NCBI RefSeq assembly: GCF_001039475.1
Contig: NZ_LELK01000001.1
Span: 1,638,819 to 1,702,818, forward strand
Length of the DNA stretch: 64,000 nucleotides
From: Guptibacillus hwajinpoensis
Lineage (GTDB): Bacteria; Bacillota; Bacilli; Bacillales; Guptibacillaceae
Reading direction: 5' to 3'
Of this stretch, positions 34,679 to 43,497 are shown piece after piece. Under the pieces are notes generated by a model. The model had not been told where the DNA came from. It was given only the letters and a program-made list of their open reading frames with translations, and searched no databases. The position numbers were made by a program, and so were the translations under genes. Every line of letters begins with the position of its first letter. The first letter of the stretch is position 1.

Positions 34679-36016
34679 CTAGAATCCCCCCAAGTACCTT
34701 GCATACCTCATATTCTGAAACCGACAGTTATAAAAAGCCTTGCGATCTTCCGCCATAAGCGCGATATACGGATCAGGGTTTTGGTGATTAATTTCGATGA
34801 TGGAGATGTTGCACTGATCGTCGAGTCCAATGTCGACGCCGATGTTGCCTAGATGATAGCCATTCCCTTCTATTGTCTGAATGGCTGCTAAGACAACGTG
34901 CTCCATCTCTTTTTCTAGTCTCTGAACCTCTTTTTCTCTTAAATGCCATACCTCTTTCAACGTTTTTCCTGCCAATTCTGTATGGCCGCCAGCGGTGATG
35001 TTGCTTACAATTTGACCTCGTGCTCCGTAACGTGAATAGATTCCCAAGTTTTGCCACTGTCCTTTTTGGTTCTTTGCACCCATAACGCGAAAGTCGATGA
35101 CGCTTTGTTCATAGGTTTTAAGTGGAATCGTTTGTTGAATGAGGAACGCATTCCGTACTAGATGCTTTTCAAAGAAGCGAGAGCTTTCCATTTCATTCGT
35201 GAAAACTTCCTCATGGCTTTTGTGATTCACATCGAATTTAATCCTAATATGCGGTCCATCTTTTACTATATTGTAAATCCGTTTTCCTAATCGTCCGTTT
35301 AATGGTTTGATATAGACGCTCCCATGCTTCTGAAGCATTTCGTGGATGTTATGGACATCCTTGTAGAGCGTTGTTTCTGGGAGTTGATGCTTAAACTGTG
35401 GGAGAAGCATTTGATACATTTCCCATTTTGAGAAATGGGGATAGTTGAAGACTTTTCCGCCTAGCAATAATTCGATATTCCTCATTTGTTCATGGAAGGC
35501 TTTCCATGATGACGTTAAGCTCGGTTCTGTAATGGACATGACAACGCCTGGAAAAGGAAAGGTTTTCCATTGCCATATCTTTTTCTTAGGGTGATAGAGA
35601 AAGCCTTGGATCGTACCTTTTTCTTTATTAATCCCTTCAATTGAAAAGACAGCTATCGCTCCTCCAATATAGCGGTATCCTTTCACAAAGCTGTTATAAG
35701 TTGGTAGCATTTCTGCTACTTTTTTGTTCGTTAATTCGCTTAAAATTCCAATAAAAGGTCCAACCATGATCTTGTTTTCATACACTACTAGATCATAGGG
35801 ACAAGATATTTGGATGCCAAGCTGTTTAATAACGTTGCTTGATAGATAGACTTCATTTTCTTCTACAAGATCAGAATCATACAGAGTTACGTACAAAGAC
35901 ATTATCCCAAATTGGATTTGCACGTTCTCTTTCGATTGACCTGACCGACCCAGCATGGCTGACTTCGCTACAATCAGCTTATTGTCTGTTTTAAGATATG
36001 GTTTAATAACATACAT
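34679..36016 (-). CDS. YheC/YheD family ATP-grasp protein (endospore coat-associated), copy 1
   Basis: A 445-residue protein of the YheC/YheD family. The N-terminal half is a family-specific domain. The C-terminal half (from about 225) is ATP-grasp-like with KPLNGRLGKRIYNI, IQQTIPL, DFRVMGA and the late motif NIGVDIGLDDQCNISIIEINHQNPDP. Family members are associated with the spore coat; the ligation reaction is not known. The ATG at 36016 is chosen over the one at 36046 because of the GGGGGAG just upstream. It is divergent from the MurF-like gene, 186 bp away. Confidence 0.85.
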   Translation of the reverse strand: MYVIKPYLKTDNKLIVAKSAMLGRSGQSKENVQIQFGIMSLYVTLYDSDLVEENEVYLSSNVIKQLGIQISCPYDLVVYENKIMVGPFIGILSELTNKKVAEMLPTYNSFVKGYRYIGGAIAVFSIEGINKEKGTIQGFLYHPKKKIWQWKTFPFPGVVMSITEPSLTSSWKAFHEQMRNIELLLGGKVFNYPHFSKWEMYQMLLPQFKHQLPETTLYKDVHNIHEMLQKHGSVYIKPLNGRLGKRIYNIVKDGPHIRIKFDVNHKSHEEVFTNEMESSRFFEKHLVRNAFLIQQTIPLKTYEQSVIDFRVMGAKNQKGQWQNLGIYSRYGARGQIVSNITAGGHTELAGKTLKEVWHLREKEVQRLEKEMEHVVLAAIQTIEGNGYHLGNIGVDIGLDDQCNISIIEINHQNPDPYIALMAEDRKAFYNCRFQNMRYARYLGGF

Positions 36017-36202
36017 CCTACTCCCCCGCTCCAATGTGCAATTCACAGACCGTATCTGTTTAGCTACTGAAGTAGTATATGCTTTTGGTATTAAATAGGA
36101 ATGTGCTACCTAACGTTGGGAAGGAAAAGAAAATGGATTTGCCCTTACAGAATTCTAGTAGTCCGAATAGGATACATAGAAGTCAATTAAGAGAGTAGGT
36201 TA

Positions 36203-37600
36203 ATGATGAAAAACCTTCCATTACATCAGATTATTCCTCTACTAGAAGGAAGAGTTATTTCTGGAAGTACAACGAAAACAATTAAAAACGCTGCGAAATA
36301 TGGAGAGCACCTCATTACGGATCATTCGCTAGTGTTTATTCTTAAGAGAAAATCCGCCTTACCTTTACCATCAGGCGTAAACAATATAACCGTTGTTACC
36401 TCAAACCCGAAAGCACTTAAAAATGTGAGAAAAGATGTTACGGTAATTTATGTGGAAAACGTGAAAAAGGCTTATTACCGATTTGTCTCCTATTATCGAA
36501 GCTTATTTCAAATTCCGGTCATCGGCGTAACAGGAACATGTGGAAAAACAACCACAAAAGAAATGATTACGTGGATTTTGAAGCAAAGACACAGCGTTGT
36601 AAGTACAAAATTAAGTCATAATGGCTTAGCAAGAAACCTCGATTATTTATTGGAGATTGATGATACAACAGACAGAGCTGTCTTTGAAATGGGGGTATCG
36701 GGTCCGAACCAATTACTGTATTCGGCTCATTATTTCCGTCCTCAAATCGGAATCATCACCGCCATTGGGACAGACCATATCGAAGGATTTAGAAGCCAAG
36801 ATGCTTATATTAAGGAAAAAGCATATATGCTGGAAGCCGTCGGGAAGAACGGAACGATTATTTTGAATCGAGATGATGAAACGATTCGAAACCTTGATTT
36901 ACGTTCGTTCAGCGGTAAGGTTATTTATTATGGCAAGGATTCGTCTGCGCATTTTCGTGCACATTCCATCACCTTTAACCTTGAAAAACAAGGGATGGAC
37001 TTCAAATTCCTTTGTCGAGATGGAGAATACGCTTGTTTTGTGCCGGGCTTTGGGACGCACAATGTTTCGAATGCACTAGCAGCGATTATTGCTTCGTCTC
37101 TTACAGGTGTAAGGATACAAGATGCGATACGTCGTCTTAAGTCATTTCATCATATCAAAAGTCATTTGCAATTCCATGAAGGAAGAAAAGGTAGCTTACT
37201 CATTGATGACACCTGGAACACAAACCCAACTTCCATCGAAGCGGCGTTAGAAGTTCTCGTCGAAACTGCACAAGGAAGAAAGACCGTTGCGGTGATAGGC
37301 GAAATAGAAGAGCTTGGTTCTTACGCGGAACAAGAGCACCGAAAAGTCGGCTCGCTTGTCGCCAAAAAGAAAGTGGATCTTCTCATCGCTGTTGGGAAAA
37401 ACGCCCTTCCGATTTGTAGTGAAGCGGCCAAGCTAGGGATGAACCCTTCAGCCATCCACATGATTACCACACAATCGGAGTTGCTCGCACTATTGAATCA
37501 AGTCGCATCGCCTAACACGTCGATTCTCTTAAAAACATCGATGCGAAGATCGTTTACTAACACGTTACAAGCGTTAGTGGCAAACGCAAAGAAAGACTGA
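36203..37600 (+). CDS. Mur ligase family protein (MurF-like paralogue)
   Basis: A 465-residue ATP-dependent ligase with the three Mur domains. The P-loop is GVTGTCGKTTTKE (about 108-120), preceded by an N-terminal domain shorter and more divergent than in true MurF. Next come LSHNGLARNLDYLL, EMGVSGPNQL, GTDHIEGF, the carbamylated-lysine segment IKEKAYML, FGTHNVSNALAAI and LLIDDTWNTNPTSIEAAL. It is divergent from a YheC/YheD gene and next to cotA remnants, so a special role in spore envelope or peptide ligation is plausible. It is unlikely to be the housekeeping MurF. Confidence 0.8.
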   Translation: MMKNLPLHQIIPLLEGRVISGSTTKTIKNAAKYGEHLITDHSLVFILKRKSALPLPSGVNNITVVTSNPKALKNVRKDVTVIYVENVKKAYYRFVSYYRSLFQIPVIGVTGTCGKTTTKEMITWILKQRHSVVSTKLSHNGLARNLDYLLEIDDTTDRAVFEMGVSGPNQLLYSAHYFRPQIGIITAIGTDHIEGFRSQDAYIKEKAYMLEAVGKNGTIILNRDDETIRNLDLRSFSGKVIYYGKDSSAHFRAHSITFNLEKQGMDFKFLCRDGEYACFVPGFGTHNVSNALAAIIASSLTGVRIQDAIRRLKSFHHIKSHLQFHEGRKGSLLIDDTWNTNPTSIEAALEVLVETAQGRKTVAVIGEIEELGSYAEQEHRKVGSLVAKKKVDLLIAVGKNALPICSEAAKLGMNPSAIHMITTQSELLALLNQVASPNTSILLKTSMRRSFTNTLQALVANAKKD

Positions 37601-37671
37601 TTAGCATTTTAAGGGGTTCCGTTTTGAAGTGTAAAATCCATTTGACTTTGCGAGACCTTCCTAAAAAAGAT

Positions 37672-37699
37672 AAAGACTCGCCAATTGACGAGTCTTTTG
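37672..37699 (+). terminator. Terminator of the MurF-like gene
   Basis: A 9-bp stem (AAAGACTCG with CGAGTCTTT) with an 8-base loop is followed by TT and a T-rich stretch. Confidence 0.75.
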
Positions 37700-37801
37700 C
37701 CTTGGATTGGAACTGATCGTTCTTTAGATCATGTCTTTCCATTATTGAGCAAGCGCTCCCTTTTCTAGAAGATTTGATTTAGAGATATATTAGAGTGAAT
37801 T

Positions 37802-38719
37802 TTAATCCTTTCCCGATAAATGGAACTCTGTAATTTCTGGAGGATTGTTGAACCTTATCGGAATAATGCTCACTCCCACGCCCCGATTGACATAAAGGTT
37901 GTTCTCTTCATTTCCATACCCTTCTTTTGTCCAACCATCTACATGTGCTTCGCCTTTGGTAATAAGATTCTTCCATGACCAATGAGGTGTAAAAGGAATA
38001 CGAATTTGACCGCCATGAGTATGACCAGCGACCGCGGTTGGCGCGTCTCTCTGTGGAATATCATCAAACGTTTCAGGATTATGCATGATCACAAAACGCG
38101 CTTCTTCATCAGCTAGGTCTTCAAATGCAAGGAAGAAATTATCTTTTTCGGGCCACCGAGCACCGATACCTGTAATATAAAGTGCTTCCTCGGAATTTTC
38201 TGTTTCCAGAGATACCGAACGATTGTGCAAAATTTCGATGTCGATTTCCCTTAGCTTTTCCTTCACCCGTTCTGCTGTATCCATGTTGGGCTTCACCTTA
38301 CGAGCACTCATATTATAGTCATGATTGCCCAGAACTGCATAAACAGGAATGTCTTCATCTGTGAGAGGTTTCAAATAAGATTGTACCTTCTCCATCTCAC
38401 TTTGATGGTCGTTTACGGAATGGTAGACATAATCCCCAAGCAGGACCACTGCATCCGGTTTCCTTTCTATCACCCTATCCACTATACCTTCCATATTTCT
38501 TGCATTATCTAGCCACATACCTACTTGAAAATCAGCTAAAGCAATGATCTTTTTCCCTTCCCAGCTTTTAGGAAGATTAGGAATTATAGCTTCTTCCTTT
38601 TCCACATCAATGGTGTAAGGCTCCACCATTCCCCATGTTAAAAATATCACTAAACTTGCCAAAGCGATGTACAATGTTAATTTTCTTTTTGACTTCAATG
38701 CTTTCTCCCCTATCTTCAA
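37802..38719 (-). CDS. Membrane-anchored metallophosphoesterase
   Basis: A 305-residue calcineurin-like phosphoesterase with one N-terminal membrane helix (about 14-30). Metal motifs are LLGDYVY (Asp96), GNHDY (Asn132-His133-Asp134), MHNP and AGHTHGGQ. The first motif is ADFQVG (Asp63-Phe64-Gln65), with Gln where most relatives (YkuE/YaeI type) have His. That changes one metal ligand. The active site should face outside the membrane. It stands alone, convergent with the MurF-like gene. Confidence 0.82.
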   Translation of the reverse strand: MKIGEKALKSKRKLTLYIALASLVIFLTWGMVEPYTIDVEKEEAIIPNLPKSWEGKKIIALADFQVGMWLDNARNMEGIVDRVIERKPDAVVLLGDYVYHSVNDHQSEMEKVQSYLKPLTDEDIPVYAVLGNHDYNMSARKVKPNMDTAERVKEKLREIDIEILHNRSVSLETENSEEALYITGIGARWPEKDNFFLAFEDLADEEARFVIMHNPETFDDIPQRDAPTAVAGHTHGGQIRIPFTPHWSWKNLITKGEAHVDGWTKEGYGNEENNLYVNRGVGVSIIPIRFNNPPEITEFHLSGKD

Positions 38720-39107
38720 TTTTAACGATTAATCAATCTACTAATTTTTAGATAACCAACATATTAGGACCATTTTTTTTATACTCTTCCCCTATATGAG
38801 CAGCCAAAACCTAAGTGTTGTTAACCTTCATATTGCTTCCCACATCACTTTACTAATTCTCACGAAAGTATTTTATAAATATATATTTGAGCTATGATTG
38901 CTTTTGACTGAGTCTTCAACATTCTTTTCCTTAAACAGAATAACGACATTCAATATTAACCCTTTACCATTTGCTCCTTTGAAGCCTGGGGAACGTTGAT
39001 ATTAAAGCAAAATGCCCTGTGTCAATTCACAGGACATTGTTAATATCAGTTATAAGTTATGCATCTTAAAACGAAACCCTTTATCTGCATTTGATCAACC
39101 TTTTTTC
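38720..39107. other. Gap between metallophosphoesterase and second YheC/YheD gene
   Basis: AT-rich sequence that should hold the promoter of the metallophosphoesterase. Apart from the stem-loop at 38998-39047 I see no reading frame or repeat. Confidence 0.5.
38998..39047 (-). terminator. Terminator of the second YheC/YheD gene
   Basis: A long imperfect hairpin. An outer GATATTAA/TTAATATC pair encloses AATGCCCTGTG/CACAGGACATT around a 6-base loop. On the minus strand it is followed by a T-rich run. Confidence 0.7.
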
Positions 39108-40211
39108 TTATGAGTTGCTTGCACGATCAGTTAAATACTTGCCGTATTCGATTGGGGTACGAAAGACAGCTTCCCACGGTTGGTGAATTAATTGCCCATC
39201 GATAAACAAGCCGCTCACATAATCTGATATAAAATTACACTCGATAAAGTAGGGCTTTCCTTGTTTGTTTAGACCAATATCGAAGCCTAAATCAGCGAGA
39301 AGAGGAAAGTGGTGATCAAGGGCTTTCGCTGTTTGAAGGGAAAACTGAGAAATACTATTAACGAGGGTTTGATATGGAATCGTAGGATGTGAGTGTCTTG
39401 CCACTTCTTCAAACGTATACGTTGTGCCACCCTGTGCTCCATTCGTAAGAAAATCTTTTCCGCGAGCGACTTTACACATGATGCCAGATACCTGGAATTC
39501 CCCTCTCCCATTCTTTTGCACTGCAACTCTTAAATCAAAAGGATTGCCTTTGTAGTCTGCAAGTGGAATCATCTCTTGAATCATATACGTATGTGAACGA
39601 AGCCGCTTGATTAGTAAAGAAGGTATCACTTGTTTGAAAACCACTTGTTTCACTTCTTTATCGCCATCTGTTTTATAAGAAAGACACCATCCACTTTTCA
39701 CACGCTCTAGTTTCATCGCCCCCATACCAAATTCTCCGTAGCTTTTCTTCAGTATAAGTTGCTTATGAGTAGAAGCCATCTTATTTAAGTTCTCGACGGT
39801 AAACAACTCAGTTTGAGGCAAATGATTTTTAATCCCAGGATGCTTAAGAAGAATTTGGTGGACTTTGTATTTCTCCACGTCATAGTTCGGCACATTATAA
39901 ACGATGTGTCCCTTGCTCATTAGCGATTTAATACGCGAACGATAAACAGGCAGAACATCGAGAACCCTAGTATAAATCACTTTTGGCGCAGGAACTTCTT
40001 TCAGAACAAACGCCTGATGTTCGAACACGTATGCTTTTAAGGTAGACACTCCCGGTTGAACTTCAAAGAAACGGAAGTAACACGGAATGAGACCAACTTC
40101 TCTCGCTGCCTTTTCCCAAATCATAAACATCCCTAACGTGCCACCCTGTAATCCAGGCATCGCTTCATAAGTCGTTTTGGGAAGGATAATACCTAGATAT
40201 TGATCGCTCAC
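39108..40211 (-). CDS. YheC/YheD family ATP-grasp protein, copy 2
   Basis: About 367 residues, a diverged relative of the 34679-36016 protein. It has LVSDQYLGIILPKTTYEAM at the start, then LPQTELF, LILKKSYGEFGMGAMKLE, MIQEMIPLADYKGNPFDLRV and, at the end, DLGFDIGLNKQGKPYFIECN. The GTG at 40211 is preferred: it has AAAGGGGCA upstream and gives the usual family N-terminus. The longer frame to a TTG at 40295 has no ribosome binding site. The pairing with copy 1 around a MurF-like gene suggests a spore-envelope cluster. Confidence 0.8.
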   Translation of the reverse strand: MSDQYLGIILPKTTYEAMPGLQGGTLGMFMIWEKAAREVGLIPCYFRFFEVQPGVSTLKAYVFEHQAFVLKEVPAPKVIYTRVLDVLPVYRSRIKSLMSKGHIVYNVPNYDVEKYKVHQILLKHPGIKNHLPQTELFTVENLNKMASTHKQLILKKSYGEFGMGAMKLERVKSGWCLSYKTDGDKEVKQVVFKQVIPSLLIKRLRSHTYMIQEMIPLADYKGNPFDLRVAVQKNGRGEFQVSGIMCKVARGKDFLTNGAQGGTTYTFEEVARHSHPTIPYQTLVNSISQFSLQTAKALDHHFPLLADLGFDIGLNKQGKPYFIECNFISDYVSGLFIDGQLIHQPWEAVFRTPIEYGKYLTDRASNS

Positions 40212-40319
40212 AAGTATCTGCCCCTTTCCCTTTACTCTATTACGAAGAGTGGCAGAGGTGTGCCTGGTCGAAGTGGAATGATTTGGAAATATCAAATCTA
40301 TAGAAGATTCGACTTCCCA

Positions 40320-40398
40320 CTATTTAAAATGAATCTCTACGACCTCCCGCTCATCACCATTCAACGTAAACGTCATCACATGAGGGATGTCATCCTGA
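40320..40398 (-). pseudogene. C-terminal remnant of a paralogue of the 43498-44676 gene
   Basis: The minus strand encodes PHVMTFTLNGDEREVVEIHF followed by one lysine and a stop. The 43498-44676 protein ends in PHVMRFTLEDQEREVMEVLF and one glutamate. The DNA is also visibly similar. Upstream of this segment the homology is lost. It is a leftover 3' end of a second copy. Confidence 0.7.
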
Positions 40399-40545
40399 AA
40401 CGACTTTCCTACTCATTATCGAACCTTGATGCTATGAATCATGGTGGACAGTTCTGTTAATTGCTCTTCTATTTAATAACAGCCTAGCTAAATACTAACG
40501 TATATAGCCGACTGGTCTTTCTTATGCTCGTATAGGTGGATTGAA

Positions 40546-40576
40546 AGAATCATGAGAACTGTCTCTATGATTCTTT
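40546..40576. other. Stem-loop preceding the repeat array of cotA copy 2
   Basis: GAATCATGAGA pairs with TCTCTATGATTC-type sequence (AATCAT...ATGATT), followed by TTTTATT on the plus strand. Related AATCATG/CATGATT hairpins lie downstream of both 20-bp arrays (about 32225-32249 and 40669-40693), so it belongs to the duplicated upstream block. Confidence 0.5.
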
Positions 40577-40636
40577 TATTGTCCAAAATCGAAATATATT
40601 TGCCAAATTCACATTTTATTAGCTAACTAGAATCAT
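40577..40636 (+). repeat. Three tandem 20-bp repeats upstream of cotA copy 2
   Basis: Units at 40577, 40597 and 40617 match units 3, 4 and 5 of the array at 32091-32190 almost base for base (TATTGTCCAAAATCGAAATA is identical). The two arrays therefore share ancestry with the duplicated cotA block. Confidence 0.75.
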
Positions 40637-40757
40637 TCTAAACACCCCACACCAAAAAAATCATGGGAATCGTCTCCATGATTCCCCTCAACCAAGAAAG
40701 ATCTCACCTCAAAAACATATGATAAACCAAAGCACCGCTTTGAAAGGAGATGCACAC

Positions 40758-42282
40758 ATGCTCCAAAAATTTGTGGATCGTCTCCCCGTCATTGCAGTGA
40801 TTCAGCCTCTTATGATCAAGAACAAGGTTCCTTATTATGAAGTAACAATGAGAGAAAGCATGCAGAAACTCCATCGAGATCTACCTCCGACGCGAATATG
40901 GGGGTACAACGGTCTGTTTCCAGGGCCTACGTTTCATGTGTTTCGAAGGCAGCCGATTCGCGTTCTGTGGAGAAGTGCGCTTGGAGAAGCATTTCCTTCC
41001 GATTGATACGACGGTTCATGGGGCTCCTGAAGTGCGGACAGTCGTTCACCTTCATGGTGGGGTGACGCCTGATACGAGTGATGGGTATCCTGAGGCGTGG
41101 TTTACTCCTAGGTTTCAACAGGTAGGGCGTTACTTTACAAATGCTGTTTACGAGTATCCGAACGATCAGGCTGCGACGAACCTCTGGTATCATGATCATG
41201 CGATGGGTATTACCCGGTTGAACATCTATGCGGGGCTTGCTGGAATGTATATTGTTCATGATGAAGAAGAGATGTCACTCGGGTTACCGGATGGTGAGTT
41301 TGATATCCCGCTCGTCTTACAGGATCGGTCTTTTCGTGCGGATGGATCACTGTATTATCCAGCGGAACGTACTCCGCCTGTTGAAGGTGTTGATCCTTCT
41401 GTTTTACCTGACTTTTTCGGGAAGACGAATCTTGTTAATGGGAAGGTATGGCCTTATCTTGAGGTTGAGCCTCGGAAGTACCGATTTCGGATTTTGAATG
41501 GTGCGAACGCGCGGTTTTATGGATTATCGCTTTCGAACGATCTACCTTTTCTTCAAGTTGGAACGGATCAAGGGTTGTTGGAACATCCTGTGCCTGTAAC
41601 GAACTTGTTACTTGCGCCGGCAGAGCGTGCGGATGTGGTCATTGATTTCAGTTCTTCTGCAGGTGAGGAGATCGTTATGAGAAATGACACTGCTTCTCCT
41701 TTTCCTCAAGGGAAATTACCGAACCCGAAAACAACCGGTGTTGTTATGCAGTTTCGTGTAAAGAAACACCTCTCTTCTCCTGATCATAGTAATGTCCCAC
41801 ACTACTTATCAAACTATCATGAGATGAATCCAGTACAATCCAACAATGAGAGAAACCTTCTCCTCAGCATGCGACCAGATGAATACGGACGCTCCATCCA
41901 CCTATTAAACAATGAGCTGTGGACTGATCCGATTACTGAAAAGCCTCGCTTAGGCGATGTGGAGATCTGGAGTCTAGTGAATGTTTCAAATGCAACACAC
42001 CCTATTCACCTTCATCTCGTTAAGTTTCAAATTCTGGATCGGCAGCCCTTTGATGCCGAGATCTATGAGAACGAAGGAAGAATCGTTCCATCAGGAAAAC
42101 GGGTGAAACCCGCACTGAATGAGCAGGGATGGAAGGATACAGTAAGAGCAAATCCTAAGGAAATCACCCGGATCATCATGAAGTTTGAACCTTACCCTGG
42201 ATTATTCGCGTGGCACTGTCATATTCTCGAACATGAAGATTACGAAATGATGCGTCCTTACGTTGTTGTGGGTAAAGGATAA
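40758..42282 (+). pseudogene. cotA: CotA-like multicopper oxidase, copy 2, frameshifted
   Basis: A second CotA frame, very similar to copy 1, starting at the ATG at 40758 (AGGAG upstream). At about 40981 two bases are missing relative to copy 1 (CTTGGAGAAG versus CTTCCTGAGAAG), so translation ends at 41006 after about 82 codons. The rest, from about 40985 to the TAA at 42280, is open and keeps all copper motifs. Near 41020 it also lacks nine bases (three codons) present in copy 1. An internal restart is conceivable but would lose the first cupredoxin strands. Confidence 0.88.
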
Positions 42283-42284
42283 GA

Positions 42285-42316
42285 AGGGGGGTCAGGCACG
42301 TGTCTGACCCCCTGAA
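42285..42316. terminator. Terminator of cotA copy 2, GTCAGGCAC palindrome family
   Basis: GGGGGGTCAGGCAC pairs with GTGTCTGACCCCC directly after the stop codon. It is the same element as at 33861 and more symmetrical. Confidence 0.75.
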
Positions 42317-42347
42317 ATAGAAATTCACAAACCAACCAGATATAAAA

Positions 42348-42382
42348 AAGAGCTTGGAGGCGCAATGCCATTCCAAGCTCTT
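42348..42382. terminator. Bidirectional stem-loop
   Basis: An 11-bp stem (AAGAGCTTGGA with TCCAAGCTCTT) with A and T tracts on the two sides. It can end the minus-strand small membrane-protein gene. Confidence 0.7.
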
Positions 42383-42417
42383 ATCATTTCATTACTCTTT
42401 ACAACTACACAAACACT

Positions 42418-42684
42418 TTAGTGAGAAGAACCTAAAAAGTAATCTATGAAAATGATAGCGATTGATAGGACTCCAAGTGAGGTCAAGATTATCAATACAA
42501 TCTATCTTTTACCCTTATAGAAAAGATTAACAATAACGAAATAGATCGGAGTGACGACTAGTATAAAAAGGATTCCTTGGACTATTTCTTTTGTTACATA
42601 AACGACTGGATCTTCATCAATGATGGCATAAACAATAAAGTGCAACAGCCATGATCCTAACATTGTGTAACCTAGTATATGCAT
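42418..42684 (-). pseudogene. Small membrane-protein gene with an in-frame TAG
   Basis: From the ATG at 42684 a frame encodes 60 residues with two helices (MLGSWLLHFIVYAII, GILFILVVTPIYFVIVNLF). It meets TAG at 42502 and then continues in the same phase for 27 more codons with another helix (IVLIILTSLGVLSIAIIF) to a TAA at 42418. The uninterrupted chemistry across the TAG suggests one gene of about 88 residues with a nonsense mutation. The start has no clear ribosome binding site. Confidence 0.45.
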
Positions 42685-43037
42685 GAATTTTTTAGAGTCG
42701 ATACCGCTTCATCCTTCTTTACTAATATTATGTAATAACCTATTTGAACTGCCCAATGAGGGAATGACTCTTTGCGATCCCCTGCAATTTTTACCATAAA
42801 TAACCAGATGAACTTCGTGAATTCACTAAGCCCATCGTACTCTTTTCAAGTCTAAAAAAATGATTGAGTGGTTTAAATACTTGTCATTTTCAATGAGATT
42901 TAGAATTAGAAAATGCTTGCTCAAGCACCTTGACTAAAAGCTTTATCCCATATCATGATCATTTTCGATCCCCATCTTTTTCAGCCTACTTAAACGCAAT
43001 CAAACCTCTCTCTGCTTCCAGATCAAAATAAAAACAA
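42685..43037. other. Gap without recognisable genes
   Basis: AT-rich intergenic sequence. No frame with a ribosome binding site, repeat or strong hairpin is seen before the possible promoter at 43038. Confidence 0.5.
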
Positions 43038-43063
43038 GCTTAACCTCTTTTCAATACGGGTAA
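43038..43063 (+). promoter_or_regulatory. Possible sigma-B promoter of the 43099 gene
   Basis: GCTTAA and GGGTAA are separated by 14 bp. Each differs from the sigma-B consensus (GTTTAA, GGGTAT) at one position, 36 bp before the start codon. Confidence 0.4.
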
Positions 43064-43098
43064 CAGTATTTGTAGTCATAAGTACAGGAGGTTAAATC

Positions 43099-43341
43099 AT
43101 GGAAGCTCATGAGCGTGTATTAGAGTGGATTCATTCAACATTCGATATTGAAAACGTAACTCTTCAACACGAAGATTCGCTACCATTTGGTCAGCGCGTC
43201 TGGTCAGAAGATGATGATGATTATGCAATCGTATTTTTTGATGAATCATCTGATCGAGTAATGTGTTCGTTTAAAGAGGTGAAGCCGTATTGTTTTCGCG
43301 TCGATCCAATCGTTGAATTCGCAGAAATCCACCACCAATGA
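43099..43341 (+). CDS. Small acidic hypothetical protein (80 aa)
   Basis: A soluble, acidic 80-residue protein without signal peptide or membrane segment. It has an excellent ribosome binding site (AGGAGG seven bases before the ATG) and a possible stress promoter upstream. The middle carries an acidic cluster (WSEDDDDY) and FFDESSDRVMCSF. Not recognised. Confidence 0.65.
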   Translation: MEAHERVLEWIHSTFDIENVTLQHEDSLPFGQRVWSEDDDDYAIVFFDESSDRVMCSFKEVKPYCFRVDPIVEFAEIHHQ

Positions 43342-43497
43342 AGATGTACAGAAATTCATTAAAAATCATTTAGCTATCCTTTTCTTACCTGCGAATAAAT
43401 CTACCACTGCATAGGTGTTATGAATTATAGCAAAAAAGGATAGTTTCAATGATATATAACCCCAGAACCCTATTTAGTGCTCCAATCAATCAAACAA

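Noticed and set aside
40985-42282. Intact multicopper oxidase gene from an internal start in cotA copy 2
   Set aside because: The frame opens only after the frameshift, without a ribosome binding site, and would lack the first cupredoxin strands.
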